Origin: Acidimicrobiales bacterium
GTDB lineage: Bacteria > Actinomycetota > Acidimicrobiia > Acidimicrobiales > Palsa-688
Direction: 5' to 3'
DNA length: 7,075 nt
NCBI GenBank assembly: GCA_030039575.1
Contig: JASHVH010000220.1
Location: 1-7,075 of the forward strand
Below, in pieces: positions 1 through 5,947 of the stretch. The notes under the pieces were generated by a model. That model saw nothing but the letters and a program-made list of their open reading frames with translations, made no database searches and was not told where the DNA came from. The translations under genes were made by a program, and so were the position numbers. Numbering within the stretch: the stretch's first letter is position 1; every line of letters begins with the position of its first letter.

Positions 1-86
1 TGGTCGACGACCTCCCGGTAGGGCCCACGGGGAAAGTTTCCCGCCAACGAGCCCAAGTCGAACTGGCTTTAGCGACCCGGCGGTGA
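1..86 (+). CDS. AMP-forming acyl/aryl ligase (ANL superfamily), C-terminal fragment
   Basis: This is the 3' end of a gene that begins before the window; the frame runs from base 3 to a TGA at 84-86 and gives 27 residues. They contain VDDLPVGPTGKVSR, which matches the A10 motif of acyl-CoA synthetases, fatty-acyl-AMP ligases and adenylation domains (consensus like LPxTPTGKxxR). The lysine in PTGK is the residue that in this family contacts the carboxylate and the AMP during adenylation. The enzyme would activate a carboxylic acid with ATP, then pass it to CoA or to a carrier protein. The substrate cannot be told from this fragment. The TGA overlaps the GTG start of the following acyltransferase (GTGA), so the two are probably translated together and act in one pathway. 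The fragment is short; the call rests on one motif plus its position at the C-terminus, where this motif is expected. Confidence 0.78.
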   Translation, partial: VDDLPVGPTGKVSRQRAQVELALATRR

Positions 87-1357
87 CGGCAGCCGCGGCG
101 ACGATGGCGCCTGGTACTGGCATCGGCAATTCGGCGCCCACACCGGCGCCAATCGCCGCGAAGTCGCGCCGCCCCCGGCTCCACCACGTCGACTACATGC
201 GGCCGTTCAAGCAATGCGTAGTAATAAGCACCCACAGCCTATTGCTGTTCGCCCCGGCCGCCAGTGCGACGGCCGGGGCAGCTTTACTGGTCACCCATCT
301 GGGGCGTTTCGCGTTCATGTTCATATCGGCAGCCATGCTCGTGTACGCCTACCCTCAACTCGAGCGCGGCAATTTCGGCCGTTTTTGGCGTCGCCGCCTC
401 CTTGCCGTCGCCGTTCCCTATGCGCTGTGGACGCTTTTTTACTTCTTCTGGGAGAGCGTGCCGGGCGTCCCCGGTCTGTACCGGCCGACGGGCGGGTTAA
501 CCGGCTCCGCCTCTACCAGCCTGGAACACTTGGGCTACCTCCTCTTAACTGGCTACTACCAGCTCTATTTTCTGGTTCTAGTGCTCGAGTTTTACATCGT
601 TTACCCCTTGTTCCTCTGGCTGTTGCGTCGCGGCGCGCGGCGACCGTGGTTGCTGCTGGCAACCAGCGCCGCGGTGCAGTTGGTCATGGCGTGCCTGCTG
701 CACTGGGGCCTGATGCCTGGGTGGCTGAGCGGGTTCTGGGGCATGCGTGAGGTGTGGGAGTACCAGCTCTACCTGGTGGCCGGCGGCCTGATGGCTCTGC
801 ACTATCGAGAAGTACACGCGTGGCTGTGCCGTCACTGGCGATTGGTCCTCATGGCCGGCGGCGCCACGCTTGTCACTGCCGAGGCGTGGTACTGGCTCGC
901 CGACCTTAAGGTCGTACCCATGCTGGGCGGGACCTCCCTGACCGACGCCTTTCAGCCTGTCGTCATACCGCTGTTTATGTGCCTGATCGGGGCCATTTAC
1001 CTCTTCGGCGTGGTCGTAGCCCATCCGCGGGCTCCGGCGTGGATCCGCTCGGCTGCGCAGTCGGGGGCGGACAATTCCTTTGGCATCTACCTAAGCCAGG
1101 TGTTGTTCCTGAGCATTATCTCCATGCTCGGCTGGGGGAAGTTGGCGACATCACTGTCTTGGCCGGTCGTAGTCGTAGGCGCGGTCATGGTCGTTTTCCT
1201 CTGTTCGGCCGCACTTACTTCCCTCCTTGCTCGCTTGCCCGGCGCCAAGGCCACCAGCGGACGGCCGCGGCAACGGTGGTACCGCCCCCAGGCGTGGCGG
1301 CCTAGGCCGCCCCAAGTGGTGCCGGCCGCCCCCGCCGCCGTGAGCCCGGCTGGATAG
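83..1357 (+). CDS. Acyltransferase-3 family integral membrane O-acyltransferase
   Basis: The 424-residue protein has an Ala/Pro-rich N-terminus (residues 1-32) followed by about ten hydrophobic segments, the usual layout and size of the AT3 (OafA/WecH-like) family. Residues 34-51 (HHVDYMRP...STH) carry the family's N-terminal signature, including Arg40 and His51 separated by exactly ten residues, the R-X10-H motif thought to act in acyl transfer. A second family-like stretch, SFGIYLSQVLFL, lies near the C-terminus. Family members move acetyl or longer acyl groups from a cytoplasmic donor to sugars, lipids or peptidoglycan at the membrane. The GTG at 83 is preferred because it overlaps the stop of the upstream ligase gene; no good Shine-Dalgarno is seen, and ATG at 104 is an alternative. 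Coupling to an acyl-activating ligase suggests that the ligase supplies the acyl donor (inference). The last 40 residues are Arg/Pro/Ala-rich and probably a disordered tail. Confidence 0.9.
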   Translation: MTAAAATMAPGTGIGNSAPTPAPIAAKSRRPRLHHVDYMRPFKQCVVISTHSLLLFAPAASATAGAALLVTHLGRFAFMFISAAMLVYAYPQLERGNFGRFWRRRLLAVAVPYALWTLFYFFWESVPGVPGLYRPTGGLTGSASTSLEHLGYLLLTGYYQLYFLVLVLEFYIVYPLFLWLLRRGARRPWLLLATSAAVQLVMACLLHWGLMPGWLSGFWGMREVWEYQLYLVAGGLMALHYREVHAWLCRHWRLVLMAGGATLVTAEAWYWLADLKVVPMLGGTSLTDAFQPVVIPLFMCLIGAIYLFGVVVAHPRAPAWIRSAAQSGADNSFGIYLSQVLFLSIISMLGWGKLATSLSWPVVVVGAVMVVFLCSAALTSLLARLPGAKATSGRPRQRWYRPQAWRPRPPQVVPAAPAAVSPAG

Positions 1358-1362
1358 GACAT

Positions 1363-1383
1363 CGTCGTCCCCCGGGACCGACG
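1363..1383. terminator. Hairpin between convergent genes, possible bidirectional terminator
   Basis: The left arm CGTCGTCCC (1363-1371) pairs with GGGACCGACG (1374-1383) with one bulged base and a very tight loop. It lies in the 45-base gap between the stop codons of the acyltransferase and the SGNH gene, where a shared terminator would be expected. Neither side has a T-tract, so intrinsic termination is doubtful. Confidence 0.3.
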
Positions 1384-1402
1384 TCCACGATCGCACCAAG
1401 GC

Positions 1403-2311
1403 TCATTGCCACCGGCCGGAGGCCGCCGCCGGTCCGTACCCCCAATACGGCGGGGTGTCCCGGGCACCGGTACCGTCTGCGAGGCAGGCTTGGCTGTTGA
1501 AATCGGTGACACCATTAGCTACGAGCCCGGCGGCAACGTGGCGGGCGATCCAGATGTCGCCCCGCTCGTCGGGGTGCAGCCCGCCGTGGACCCGCCTGAA
1601 ATGCCAGTGCCCGGCTATAGGGTTGAACACGATCACGTTAGGGTCGACCTTTTTCGCTGTTGCCACAATCGTGTTGTCGGTTTGGATGTCGCGTCGGGAA
1701 GGCTTCACGCCGCGCCGCAGGAACACAGAAATGATCGCTATGCGGGCGTCAGAGGCGTGCTGGCGCACGAACTCGAGGTCGGCAGTTTCGCGCTCGGCAA
1801 TCAATGACAGCGGCTTCCCAAGATCGTCGTGGCCGGCCTGGATCACGACCAGAGATGGGCCTGCCCGGGAAAGGTCGGCCTCAGCCAGGAGCTTCCCGAT
1901 GGGGCCCTTGCCACCTTTGCCGGCCCGGACGTAACCGGCACCCGGCACACCTCTGACAACAGCTCGCCAGCCGAGGTCACCGGCCAGAAGGTAAGCCCAG
2001 CTCGCCGTGCGAGACGATGCGCCTACTCCTGCGGTGAAGGAGGCGCCAACCACCACCATCAGCGGGCGGCCGGGCCGCTTTGACGGGAACGGTTCCGAGG
2101 GGCACGAGCCCGTTGCGACGCTAAGCGGTTTGTCCACCACCCTGCTCGTGCCGACGAAGTGAGAGCGGCCCGGGCCACTAACCACAGCGCCGGCGGTCCC
2201 GGCGGACCAGGCGGCCGGGGCCAGGGCGACGGCCACGGAGACGGTGGCAAGGAGTACGACCACGCACCTCCGCACCCGCCTGGCTTTGCTTCGCTTTTGC
2301 CCGCCACTCAC
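1403..2311 (-). CDS. Secreted SGNH/GDSL-hydrolase-like protein with altered active-site blocks
   Basis: The 302-residue protein starts with a basic stretch and a hydrophobic core (residues 1-37, KRSKARRVRR then VVVLLATVSVAVALA), a clear Sec-type signal peptide with likely cleavage near AWSA. The mature part follows the SGNH block order: VVVGASFTAGVG with the candidate nucleophile Ser91 (block I), VPGAGY around 122-127 (block II), IQAGHDDLG at 157-165 (block III), and GGLHPDERG with candidate His246 (block V). SGNH enzymes hydrolyse or transfer ester-linked acyl groups. Two usual residues differ: the block III Asn is Asp162, and the Asp three residues before the catalytic His is Gly243. It may therefore be a Ser-His dyad enzyme, a specialised transferase, or inactive. 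It faces the AT3 gene tail to tail; AT3 proteins often carry or partner an SGNH domain. The start is GTG (2309-2311), with no convincing Shine-Dalgarno. Confidence 0.85.
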   Translation of the reverse strand: MSGGQKRSKARRVRRCVVVLLATVSVAVALAPAAWSAGTAGAVVSGPGRSHFVGTSRVVDKPLSVATGSCPSEPFPSKRPGRPLMVVVGASFTAGVGASSRTASWAYLLAGDLGWRAVVRGVPGAGYVRAGKGGKGPIGKLLAEADLSRAGPSLVVIQAGHDDLGKPLSLIAERETADLEFVRQHASDARIAIISVFLRRGVKPSRRDIQTDNTIVATAKKVDPNVIVFNPIAGHWHFRRVHGGLHPDERGDIWIARHVAAGLVANGVTDFNSQACLADGTGARDTPPYWGYGPAAASGRWQ

Positions 2312-2582
2312 AGATCTATTATGCCTCGGCTGCCCGTCCGGGGACCTTGGTAGCCGGTGGGCCGATGTTCACTTCGCGCCAAGCTCCGGTCCGACATTCC
2401 GGCGCCACTATATGTTGAATACGGCAACGTAGCAATTTCCCCCGCGTAACTTAGCCAAGGCGCCTGGCCGTAGCGTAACAGCAAGCTGAGAGTTCCCAAT
2501 TAAGGCAAAACTAAGCGGTCATTGAGGTATTTCCTCGGGCGTTCGCGGCTCCAAACCAGGGTTTCTCGGCCAAAGTGGAGAT
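2312..2582. other. Divergent intergenic region
   Basis: This 271-base gap separates the SGNH gene (minus) from the phosphatase cluster (plus). It is the only divergent gene pair in the window, so both transcripts should start here. Apart from the minus-strand promoter at 2407-2435, I see no clear plus-strand -35/-10 pair; isolated TANNNT hexamers such as TAACTT (2447) and TAGCGT (2471) lack a matching -35. A short inverted repeat around GGCGCC (about 2454-2469) could be an operator, but the evidence is weak. No convincing gene is present. Confidence 0.5.
2407..2435 (-). promoter_or_regulatory. Candidate sigma-70-type promoter for the SGNH gene
   Basis: Read on the minus strand, TTGCTA (2435-2430) and TATAGT (2412-2407) are separated by 17 bases. 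These match TTGACA and TATAAT at four and five of six positions. Transcription would begin near 2400 and give a leader of about 90 bases before the GTG at 2311. The local sequence is more AT-rich than the surrounding genes. This is pattern recognition only. Confidence 0.42.
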
Positions 2583-3221
2583 GTGACCTTATTGGAACCT
2601 GTGGCATTGGAACCTGTGGCCCGACGGGGGCAGCGCCGGCTGTGGCTCGTGCGCCATGGCGAGTCCACTTGGAACGTCCTCGGGCTTGTCCAAGGCCACA
2701 CGGCCCTGCCGGTCTTGACCCGCCGCGGGGCCCAGCAGGCCCGCCAGTGCGCTCGCTTGCTCACTGGGAAGCCGGTCGGCGCCATCGTGTCGAGTGACCT
2801 GCAACGAGCGGCCCAGACGGCGCGACCAATCGGCCGGGCGCTGCACCTGCCGGTCATTCACGACCACCGGCTGCGCGAACGATCCCTCGGGACCGCCGAA
2901 GGTATGCCGCACGCCGTCGTCGGCTCCGACCAGCTCGGCATCGCGGGTGGGCGAGTGGTCGACGCCGATGCCGCCCCGCCCGGGGGCGAGACAGTGCGTC
3001 AGTTGTACGCCCGGTTAGCGGCCTGCGTGAGCGAGCTCCTCTCTGACCACCCGGGCGGCGACCTGGTGCTCGTGTGCCACGGCGGCGTGGTGCGAGTGCT
3101 ATTGGCCTGGCTGGACGGCATCGAGCCGGAGGAAATGGCCTGGCCCGAGGTCAATAACGGCATGGTGGTCGACCGTTCGGCGCCCTCGCCGGCGCTCGCC
3201 ACCGCATCGTTGCAGCATTAA
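2583..3221 (+). CDS. Histidine phosphatase superfamily protein (phosphoglycerate-mutase-like)
   Basis: The 212-residue protein has all the landmarks of the branch-1 histidine phosphatases: LVRHGESTWN (residues 22-31) with catalytic His25 and phosphate-binding Arg24, SSDLQRAAQTA with Arg75, LRERSLG with the likely acid Glu99, and VCHGGVVR with the second His166. Family enzymes form a phospho-histidine intermediate and either dephosphorylate small phosphate esters or shift phosphates; complete catalytic residues predict an active soluble enzyme. The next gene, 73 bases downstream on the same strand, is ComA-like, whose known product is a phosphate ester. I therefore infer, without proof, that this enzyme may remove that phosphate. 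The start is uncertain. GTG 2583 is only 2 bases past GGAG (2577-2580), while TTG 2592 has an 11-base gap. The true N-terminus need only lie before residue 18. Confidence 0.9.
   Translation: MTLLEPVALEPVARRGQRRLWLVRHGESTWNVLGLVQGHTALPVLTRRGAQQARQCARLLTGKPVGAIVSSDLQRAAQTARPIGRALHLPVIHDHRLRERSLGTAEGMPHAVVGSDQLGIAGGRVVDADAAPPGGETVRQLYARLAACVSELLSDHPGGDLVLVCHGGVVRVLLAWLDGIEPEEMAWPEVNNGMVVDRSAPSPALATASLQH
2592..2621 (+). repeat. Tandem 15-base repeat at the phosphatase N-terminus
   Basis: TTGGAACCTGTGGCA (2592-2606) is followed directly by TTGGAACCTGTGGCC (2607-2621), 14 of 15 bases identical. It encodes LEPVA twice, ahead of the conserved phosphatase core. Each unit contains a possible TTG and a possible GTG start. 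It looks like a recent local duplication. Confidence 0.85.
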
Positions 3222-3282
3222 ACAGTCGGCGGAAAACCCTGGAAAACAACGGCGTCTCCTGCGGCCCCGCTCCCTCACAGAC

Positions 3283-3287
3283 AAGGA
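3283..3287 (+). promoter_or_regulatory. Ribosome binding site of the ComA-like gene
   Basis: AAGGA lies 7 bases before the ATG at 3295, which fixes that start. The 73-base gap before it (3222-3294) also holds GGAAAAC twice, at 3231 and 3241, exactly 10 bases apart. No terminator is seen in the gap, so the phosphatase and ComA-like genes are probably cotranscribed. Confidence 0.6.
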
Positions 3288-3294
3288 ACCAAAG

Positions 3295-4080
3295 ATGAAC
3301 CACAGTACTCTTCAGCTCCCGGCGCGGACAGCAAAGCCTCGCCAGAGCGGGCTCACCATGGCCATAGACGGAGGATTACCCCTCGGGACGTTGCGTGACA
3401 TCGTAGCCAGCGCCGCTGAATACCTCGATTTTGTGAAGTTCGGTTGGGGTACGGCCATCGTTTCGGGCGAGCTCGGCGACAAGATCGAACTGCTCAGTGC
3501 CAATGACATCGACTACTACTTCGGCGGGACATTGTTCGAAAAGTTCGTCCTTCAAGGCCGCTTCGACGATTTTCGCGCCTTTTGCGAGCGGTTCTCGTGC
3601 AAGTACGCCGAGGTCTCTAACGGCACCATCGACCTGTCCAATCAAGAGAAAGTAGGCTATGTCCGTAAACTGGCGGAGGACTTCACGGTTATCTCCGAAG
3701 TCGGCTTCAAGGACAGCGAACGTTCGGACCAGCTGACCCCCCGGCAGTGGGTCGAATATGTGGAAGACGACCTGGCGGCCGGGGCCCGCCTGGTGACCCT
3801 GGAGGCTCGGGAAAGCGCCAGCTCGGGGATATTCCGGGCCAACGGCGACCTGAAGGAGGGCTTGGTCGAGGAAGTGCTGGCTGAGCTACCGGTGGAGACG
3901 CTGCTGTTCGAGGCACCCACGACTGATGCCCAGGCCTACATGGTCCGCCGGGTCGGGCCTGATGTCAACCTCGGCAATGTCCCCCCCACGGCGGTACTTT
4001 CGCTCGAGACCTTGCGATTGGGGCTGCGGGCCGACACCCTTCTTGATCTCGAGCAGCCCGAGGAGGTCAGCTTCCGGTGA
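3295..4080 (+). CDS. Phosphosulfolactate synthase-like protein (ComA family)
   Basis: The 261-residue protein matches the ComA family along its length. Recognisable stretches in order are TMAIDGGLP (21-29), YLDFVKFGWGTA (43-54), YFGGTLFE (75-82), AEVSNGTIDLS (105-115), ISEVGFKD (133-140) and TLEARESASSGIF (168-180). These correspond to the strand ends of a TIM-barrel-type fold. ComA adds sulfite to phosphoenolpyruvate to give (R)-2-phospho-3-sulfolactate, the first step of archaeal coenzyme M synthesis. Relatives occur in Bacillus (spore sulfolactate), in Xanthobacter coenzyme M synthesis, and in plants as the heat-stress protein Hsa32, whose reaction is unclear. Family membership is therefore firmer than the exact substrate. 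It sits between a histidine phosphatase and a VOC protein, and its TGA overlaps the start of the VOC gene. No ComB, sulfolactate dehydrogenase or later coenzyme M genes are visible here. Confidence 0.9.
   Translation: MNHSTLQLPARTAKPRQSGLTMAIDGGLPLGTLRDIVASAAEYLDFVKFGWGTAIVSGELGDKIELLSANDIDYYFGGTLFEKFVLQGRFDDFRAFCERFSCKYAEVSNGTIDLSNQEKVGYVRKLAEDFTVISEVGFKDSERSDQLTPRQWVEYVEDDLAAGARLVTLEARESASSGIFRANGDLKEGLVEEVLAELPVETLLFEAPTTDAQAYMVRRVGPDVNLGNVPPTAVLSLETLRLGLRADTLLDLEQPEEVSFR
4061..4067 (+). promoter_or_regulatory. Strong Shine-Dalgarno of the VOC gene, inside the ComA-like gene
   Basis: AGGAGGT, a full match to the anti-Shine-Dalgarno complement, lies 9 bases before the GTG at 4077. It decides the VOC start and makes re-initiation at the GTGA overlap efficient. 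Confidence 0.8.
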
Positions 4081-4481
4081 GGACCTCTAATGACGTTTTC
4101 CACCTCGCTATCCCCGTAGGTGACCTCGACCAAGCTCAGCATTTCTACGTTACGTTGCTGGGCTGCAAGCTGGCCCGGACCCGTCCCGACCGCATTACGC
4201 TTGATTTCTTTGGCGACCAGCTGGTGTGCCACCTGAGCGAGGTCGCGCCGGGGGAAGGACCGCTCTCGCTTTACCCTCGCCATTTCGGGGTCACTTTTCA
4301 TGACCGCCAGTCCTTCGAACAGCTCTACGAGTTGGCGCAGCTGCGCAAGATCCCTTTCTTCCAGGACGTCTCAAAGCGGTTCGAGGGCCTGGCTGAAGAA
4401 CACCTCACCTTCGTGCTGAGAGATCCGTTCGACAACCTCTTGGAGTTCAAGCACTACCGCGACCCCCGGATGATGTACTAG
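4077..4481 (+). CDS. VOC (glyoxalase/dioxygenase-fold) family protein
   Basis: The 134-residue protein has the two-module layout of single-domain vicinal-oxygen-chelate proteins. FHLAIPVGDLDQAQHFYVTLLGC (8-30) opens module one. PRHFGVTF (67-74) and DPFDNLLEFKHY (116-127) belong to module two. Candidate metal ligands are His9, His69 and Glu123, with His52 (VCHL) possibly a fourth. VOC proteins use a bound divalent metal for isomerisation, epimerisation, lyase or dioxygenase chemistry, or simply bind a ligand; sequence does not decide which. It resembles the glyoxalase-like proteins with FHLAxPV and YPRHFG motifs that I recall from cyanobacteria. The GTG start overlaps the TGA of the ComA-like gene, so the two are made in step and the VOC protein probably acts on the same metabolite series. 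Its TAG overlaps the stop of the convergent MFS gene. Confidence 0.88.
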   Translation: MRTSNDVFHLAIPVGDLDQAQHFYVTLLGCKLARTRPDRITLDFFGDQLVCHLSEVAPGEGPLSLYPRHFGVTFHDRQSFEQLYELAQLRKIPFFQDVSKRFEGLAEEHLTFVLRDPFDNLLEFKHYRDPRMMY

Positions 4482-5794
4482 CCCAGGGGCTCGTCCTCGC
4501 TCGAGGCCGGAGAAGGTGGGGTCGGGAACCTATCGATCCGGCGGAGCGGGGCGAAGAGCATGCCCCAGGTAAAAGCCACGACCAGAGTGGCGATACCGCC
4601 AAGGACGATCGACCCTGTCGTGCCGAGCAATTGGCCGAGTGCGCCGGACTCGAACCCGCCCAGCTCGTTCGAGGCGCCGATAAAGACGTTCTCGACGGCC
4701 AGGACCCTGCCCCGCATCCCGGGTGGTGTCGCGAGGGGGACCAGGGTGGAGCGGATGAAGACGCTGACCGCGTCGGCCGCGGAGAGGGCGAACAAGGCTA
4801 CGAAGGCCAGCGCGTACGATCGAGCCAGGCCGAGGACGATGGTCCACGCCCCAAAAAACGTCACCGCGGTCAGCAGAGCACGGCCCACCCGACGCTCGAT
4901 CGGGCGGAACGAGATGAGCAGCGTCGTCGCCCCCGCACCCAATCCCACCGACGCCCTCAGCCAGCCCAGACCAATCGGCCCGACGTGCAGCCGCACGGCG
5001 ATGGCGGGCAGGAGTGTCACCGCGCCGCCGAAGAGCACGGCAAAGAGATCCAGCGAAATGGCGCCGAGAAGGACCGGCGTGGCGCGAACGAACCGTAAAC
5101 CCTCCAGCGCCTCGTGGAGGCCTCCCCTCGAAGCGGGGATGCCCTCCTCGAGCACGTGGCCCACCTCGTCGTCGCCGGGGGGGCTGAGCTCGGCGGTGCG
5201 CAGCCGTTCCTCCTCGGGGACCCGGATCGCAAGGGCCCAAACGGCACCGACCAGGGAGAGCGCGGCCACGGCGACCAGAGCCACCCACACGCCCGCGACG
5301 TAAAGCAGGCCGCCAAGGACGGGCCCGACGATGGTCGCCGCCTCAGACGCCACCGAGCGCCGGGCGACGAGCCACGGCACGCCTGCCGGAGGGACCATAG
5401 CGGGCGGTATCGAACGGAGGGCCGGGGCGAGAAAGGCCTGTCCAGCGCCGAAGGCGATGACCAGGAGAAAGATAGGGGTGGTCGACAGGCCATGCGGCTG
5501 CCGGACGTACCAAGCCATCGCCAGGGCGACGACGGCGTTCGAGAGGGCACCAAGAGCAGCGACGCGGCGACGGTCGAACCGGTCGACGACGCTCCCGGCC
5601 ACCACAACGAGCAGGGCGGCGGGGGCGAACTCCGCCAGCCCGAGGAAGCCGAGATCGAGCTCACTGCCGGTCAACTCGTACACCAACAAGCCGAGCACCG
5701 TGGTCTGCGCCAAGCTCGACATGGATGTGGTGAGCGTCGCGCCGAGAAGCGCGACCACTTGGGAGCGGCTGGGCCTAGGACGAGACGACGACAA
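4478..5794 (-). CDS. MFS transporter, MFS_3 / EntS-like exporter family
   Basis: The 438-residue protein has about twelve hydrophobic segments in two halves, split by a hydrophilic, acidic central loop (about residues 195-225, VPEEERLRTAELSPPGDDE). Loop 2-3 holds the MFS motif A, GSVVDRFDRRRV (67-78). Features such as PALRSIPPAMVP, SEAATIVGPVLGGLLY and PPGMRGRVLAVENVFIGASNELGGFESG are typical of the MFS_3 group that includes the enterobactin exporter EntS and macrolide-type efflux proteins. It would export a small molecule by proton antiport; the cargo is unknown. The first possible start after the upstream in-frame stop is the TTG at 5794; GTG at 5758 is an alternative just before the first helix. 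No clear Shine-Dalgarno is seen. It converges on the ComA-like cluster, so a role in exporting that cluster's product is only a neighbourhood guess. Confidence 0.92.
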   Translation of the reverse strand: MSSSRPRPSRSQVVALLGATLTTSMSSLAQTTVLGLLVYELTGSELDLGFLGLAEFAPAALLVVVAGSVVDRFDRRRVAALGALSNAVVALAMAWYVRQPHGLSTTPIFLLVIAFGAGQAFLAPALRSIPPAMVPPAGVPWLVARRSVASEAATIVGPVLGGLLYVAGVWVALVAVAALSLVGAVWALAIRVPEEERLRTAELSPPGDDEVGHVLEEGIPASRGGLHEALEGLRFVRATPVLLGAISLDLFAVLFGGAVTLLPAIAVRLHVGPIGLGWLRASVGLGAGATTLLISFRPIERRVGRALLTAVTFFGAWTIVLGLARSYALAFVALFALSAADAVSVFIRSTLVPLATPPGMRGRVLAVENVFIGASNELGGFESGALGQLLGTTGSIVLGGIATLVVAFTWGMLFAPLRRIDRFPTPPSPASSEDEPLG

Positions 5795-5832
5795 CGTCCA
5801 CGGACCGCAGCGTCCCCTCGACAGCTCCCCGC

Positions 5833-5851
5833 TCGCCGGCCGAGCCGGCGA
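5833..5851 (-). promoter_or_regulatory. Strong hairpin in the leader of the EntS-like gene
   Basis: TCGCCGGC (5833-5840) and GCCGGCGA (5844-5851) form a perfect 8-base-pair inverted repeat around a 3-base loop. It lies about 40 bases before the TTG start on the minus strand. TAATCT just upstream (5866-5861, minus) could be a -10 element but has no good -35. The repeat may be a leader RNA structure or a repressor operator. Confidence 0.4.
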
Positions 5852-5947
5852 AGTCGCTAAAGATTACATGCGACCTTCCGGCCCGGCGTCTTTGCCCACC
5901 TGATGCTCGCCGTGGGCGTGAGGCGTACCTCGAGCTCGGTGCCACGG

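Noticed and set aside
30..42. Perfect palindrome GGGAAA-G-TTTCCC upstream of the acyltransferase gene, looking like an operator
   Set aside because: It lies inside the coding end of the ligase gene (Gly-Lys-Val-Ser codons of the A10 motif), so codon content explains it.
578..1024. A 148-codon minus-strand frame inside the acyltransferase gene
   Set aside because: It is antisense to a well-supported membrane protein and has a His/Gln/Pro-rich composition typical of shadow frames.
2447..2457. TAACTTAGCC shared with the region near 6624, and CTTTAGCGAC shared between 68-77 and the EntS-like leader, considered as common regulatory sites
   Set aside because: Matches of 10-12 bases are expected by chance in a window of this size, and some of the copies lie within coding sequence.
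2308..2499. A 63-codon minus-strand frame whose TGA overlaps the SGNH gene GTG, imitating a coupled upstream gene
   Set aside because: It starts with TTG, third codon positions show no strong G/C preference, the protein has no recognisable features, and the SGNH promoter candidate lies inside it.
2544..2580. Short self-complementary stretch AAACCAGGGTTT before the phosphatase, considered as part of a tRNA or riboswitch
   Set aside because: The stem is 5 base pairs with a 2-base loop, and no cloverleaf, T-loop or other conserved RNA element is present.
3981..3987. Run of seven C in the ComA-like gene as a possible phase-variation tract
   Set aside because: The reading frame continues intact with family-like sequence on both sides, and a 7-base C run is unremarkable in DNA this GC-rich.
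4560..5860. Long open frames on the plus strand opposite the EntS-like transporter (about 247 and 248 codons)
   Set aside because: They are antisense shadows of a high-GC gene; their translations are rich in Arg, Pro, Gly and Ala without any recognisable domain, while the minus strand encodes a clear MFS protein.
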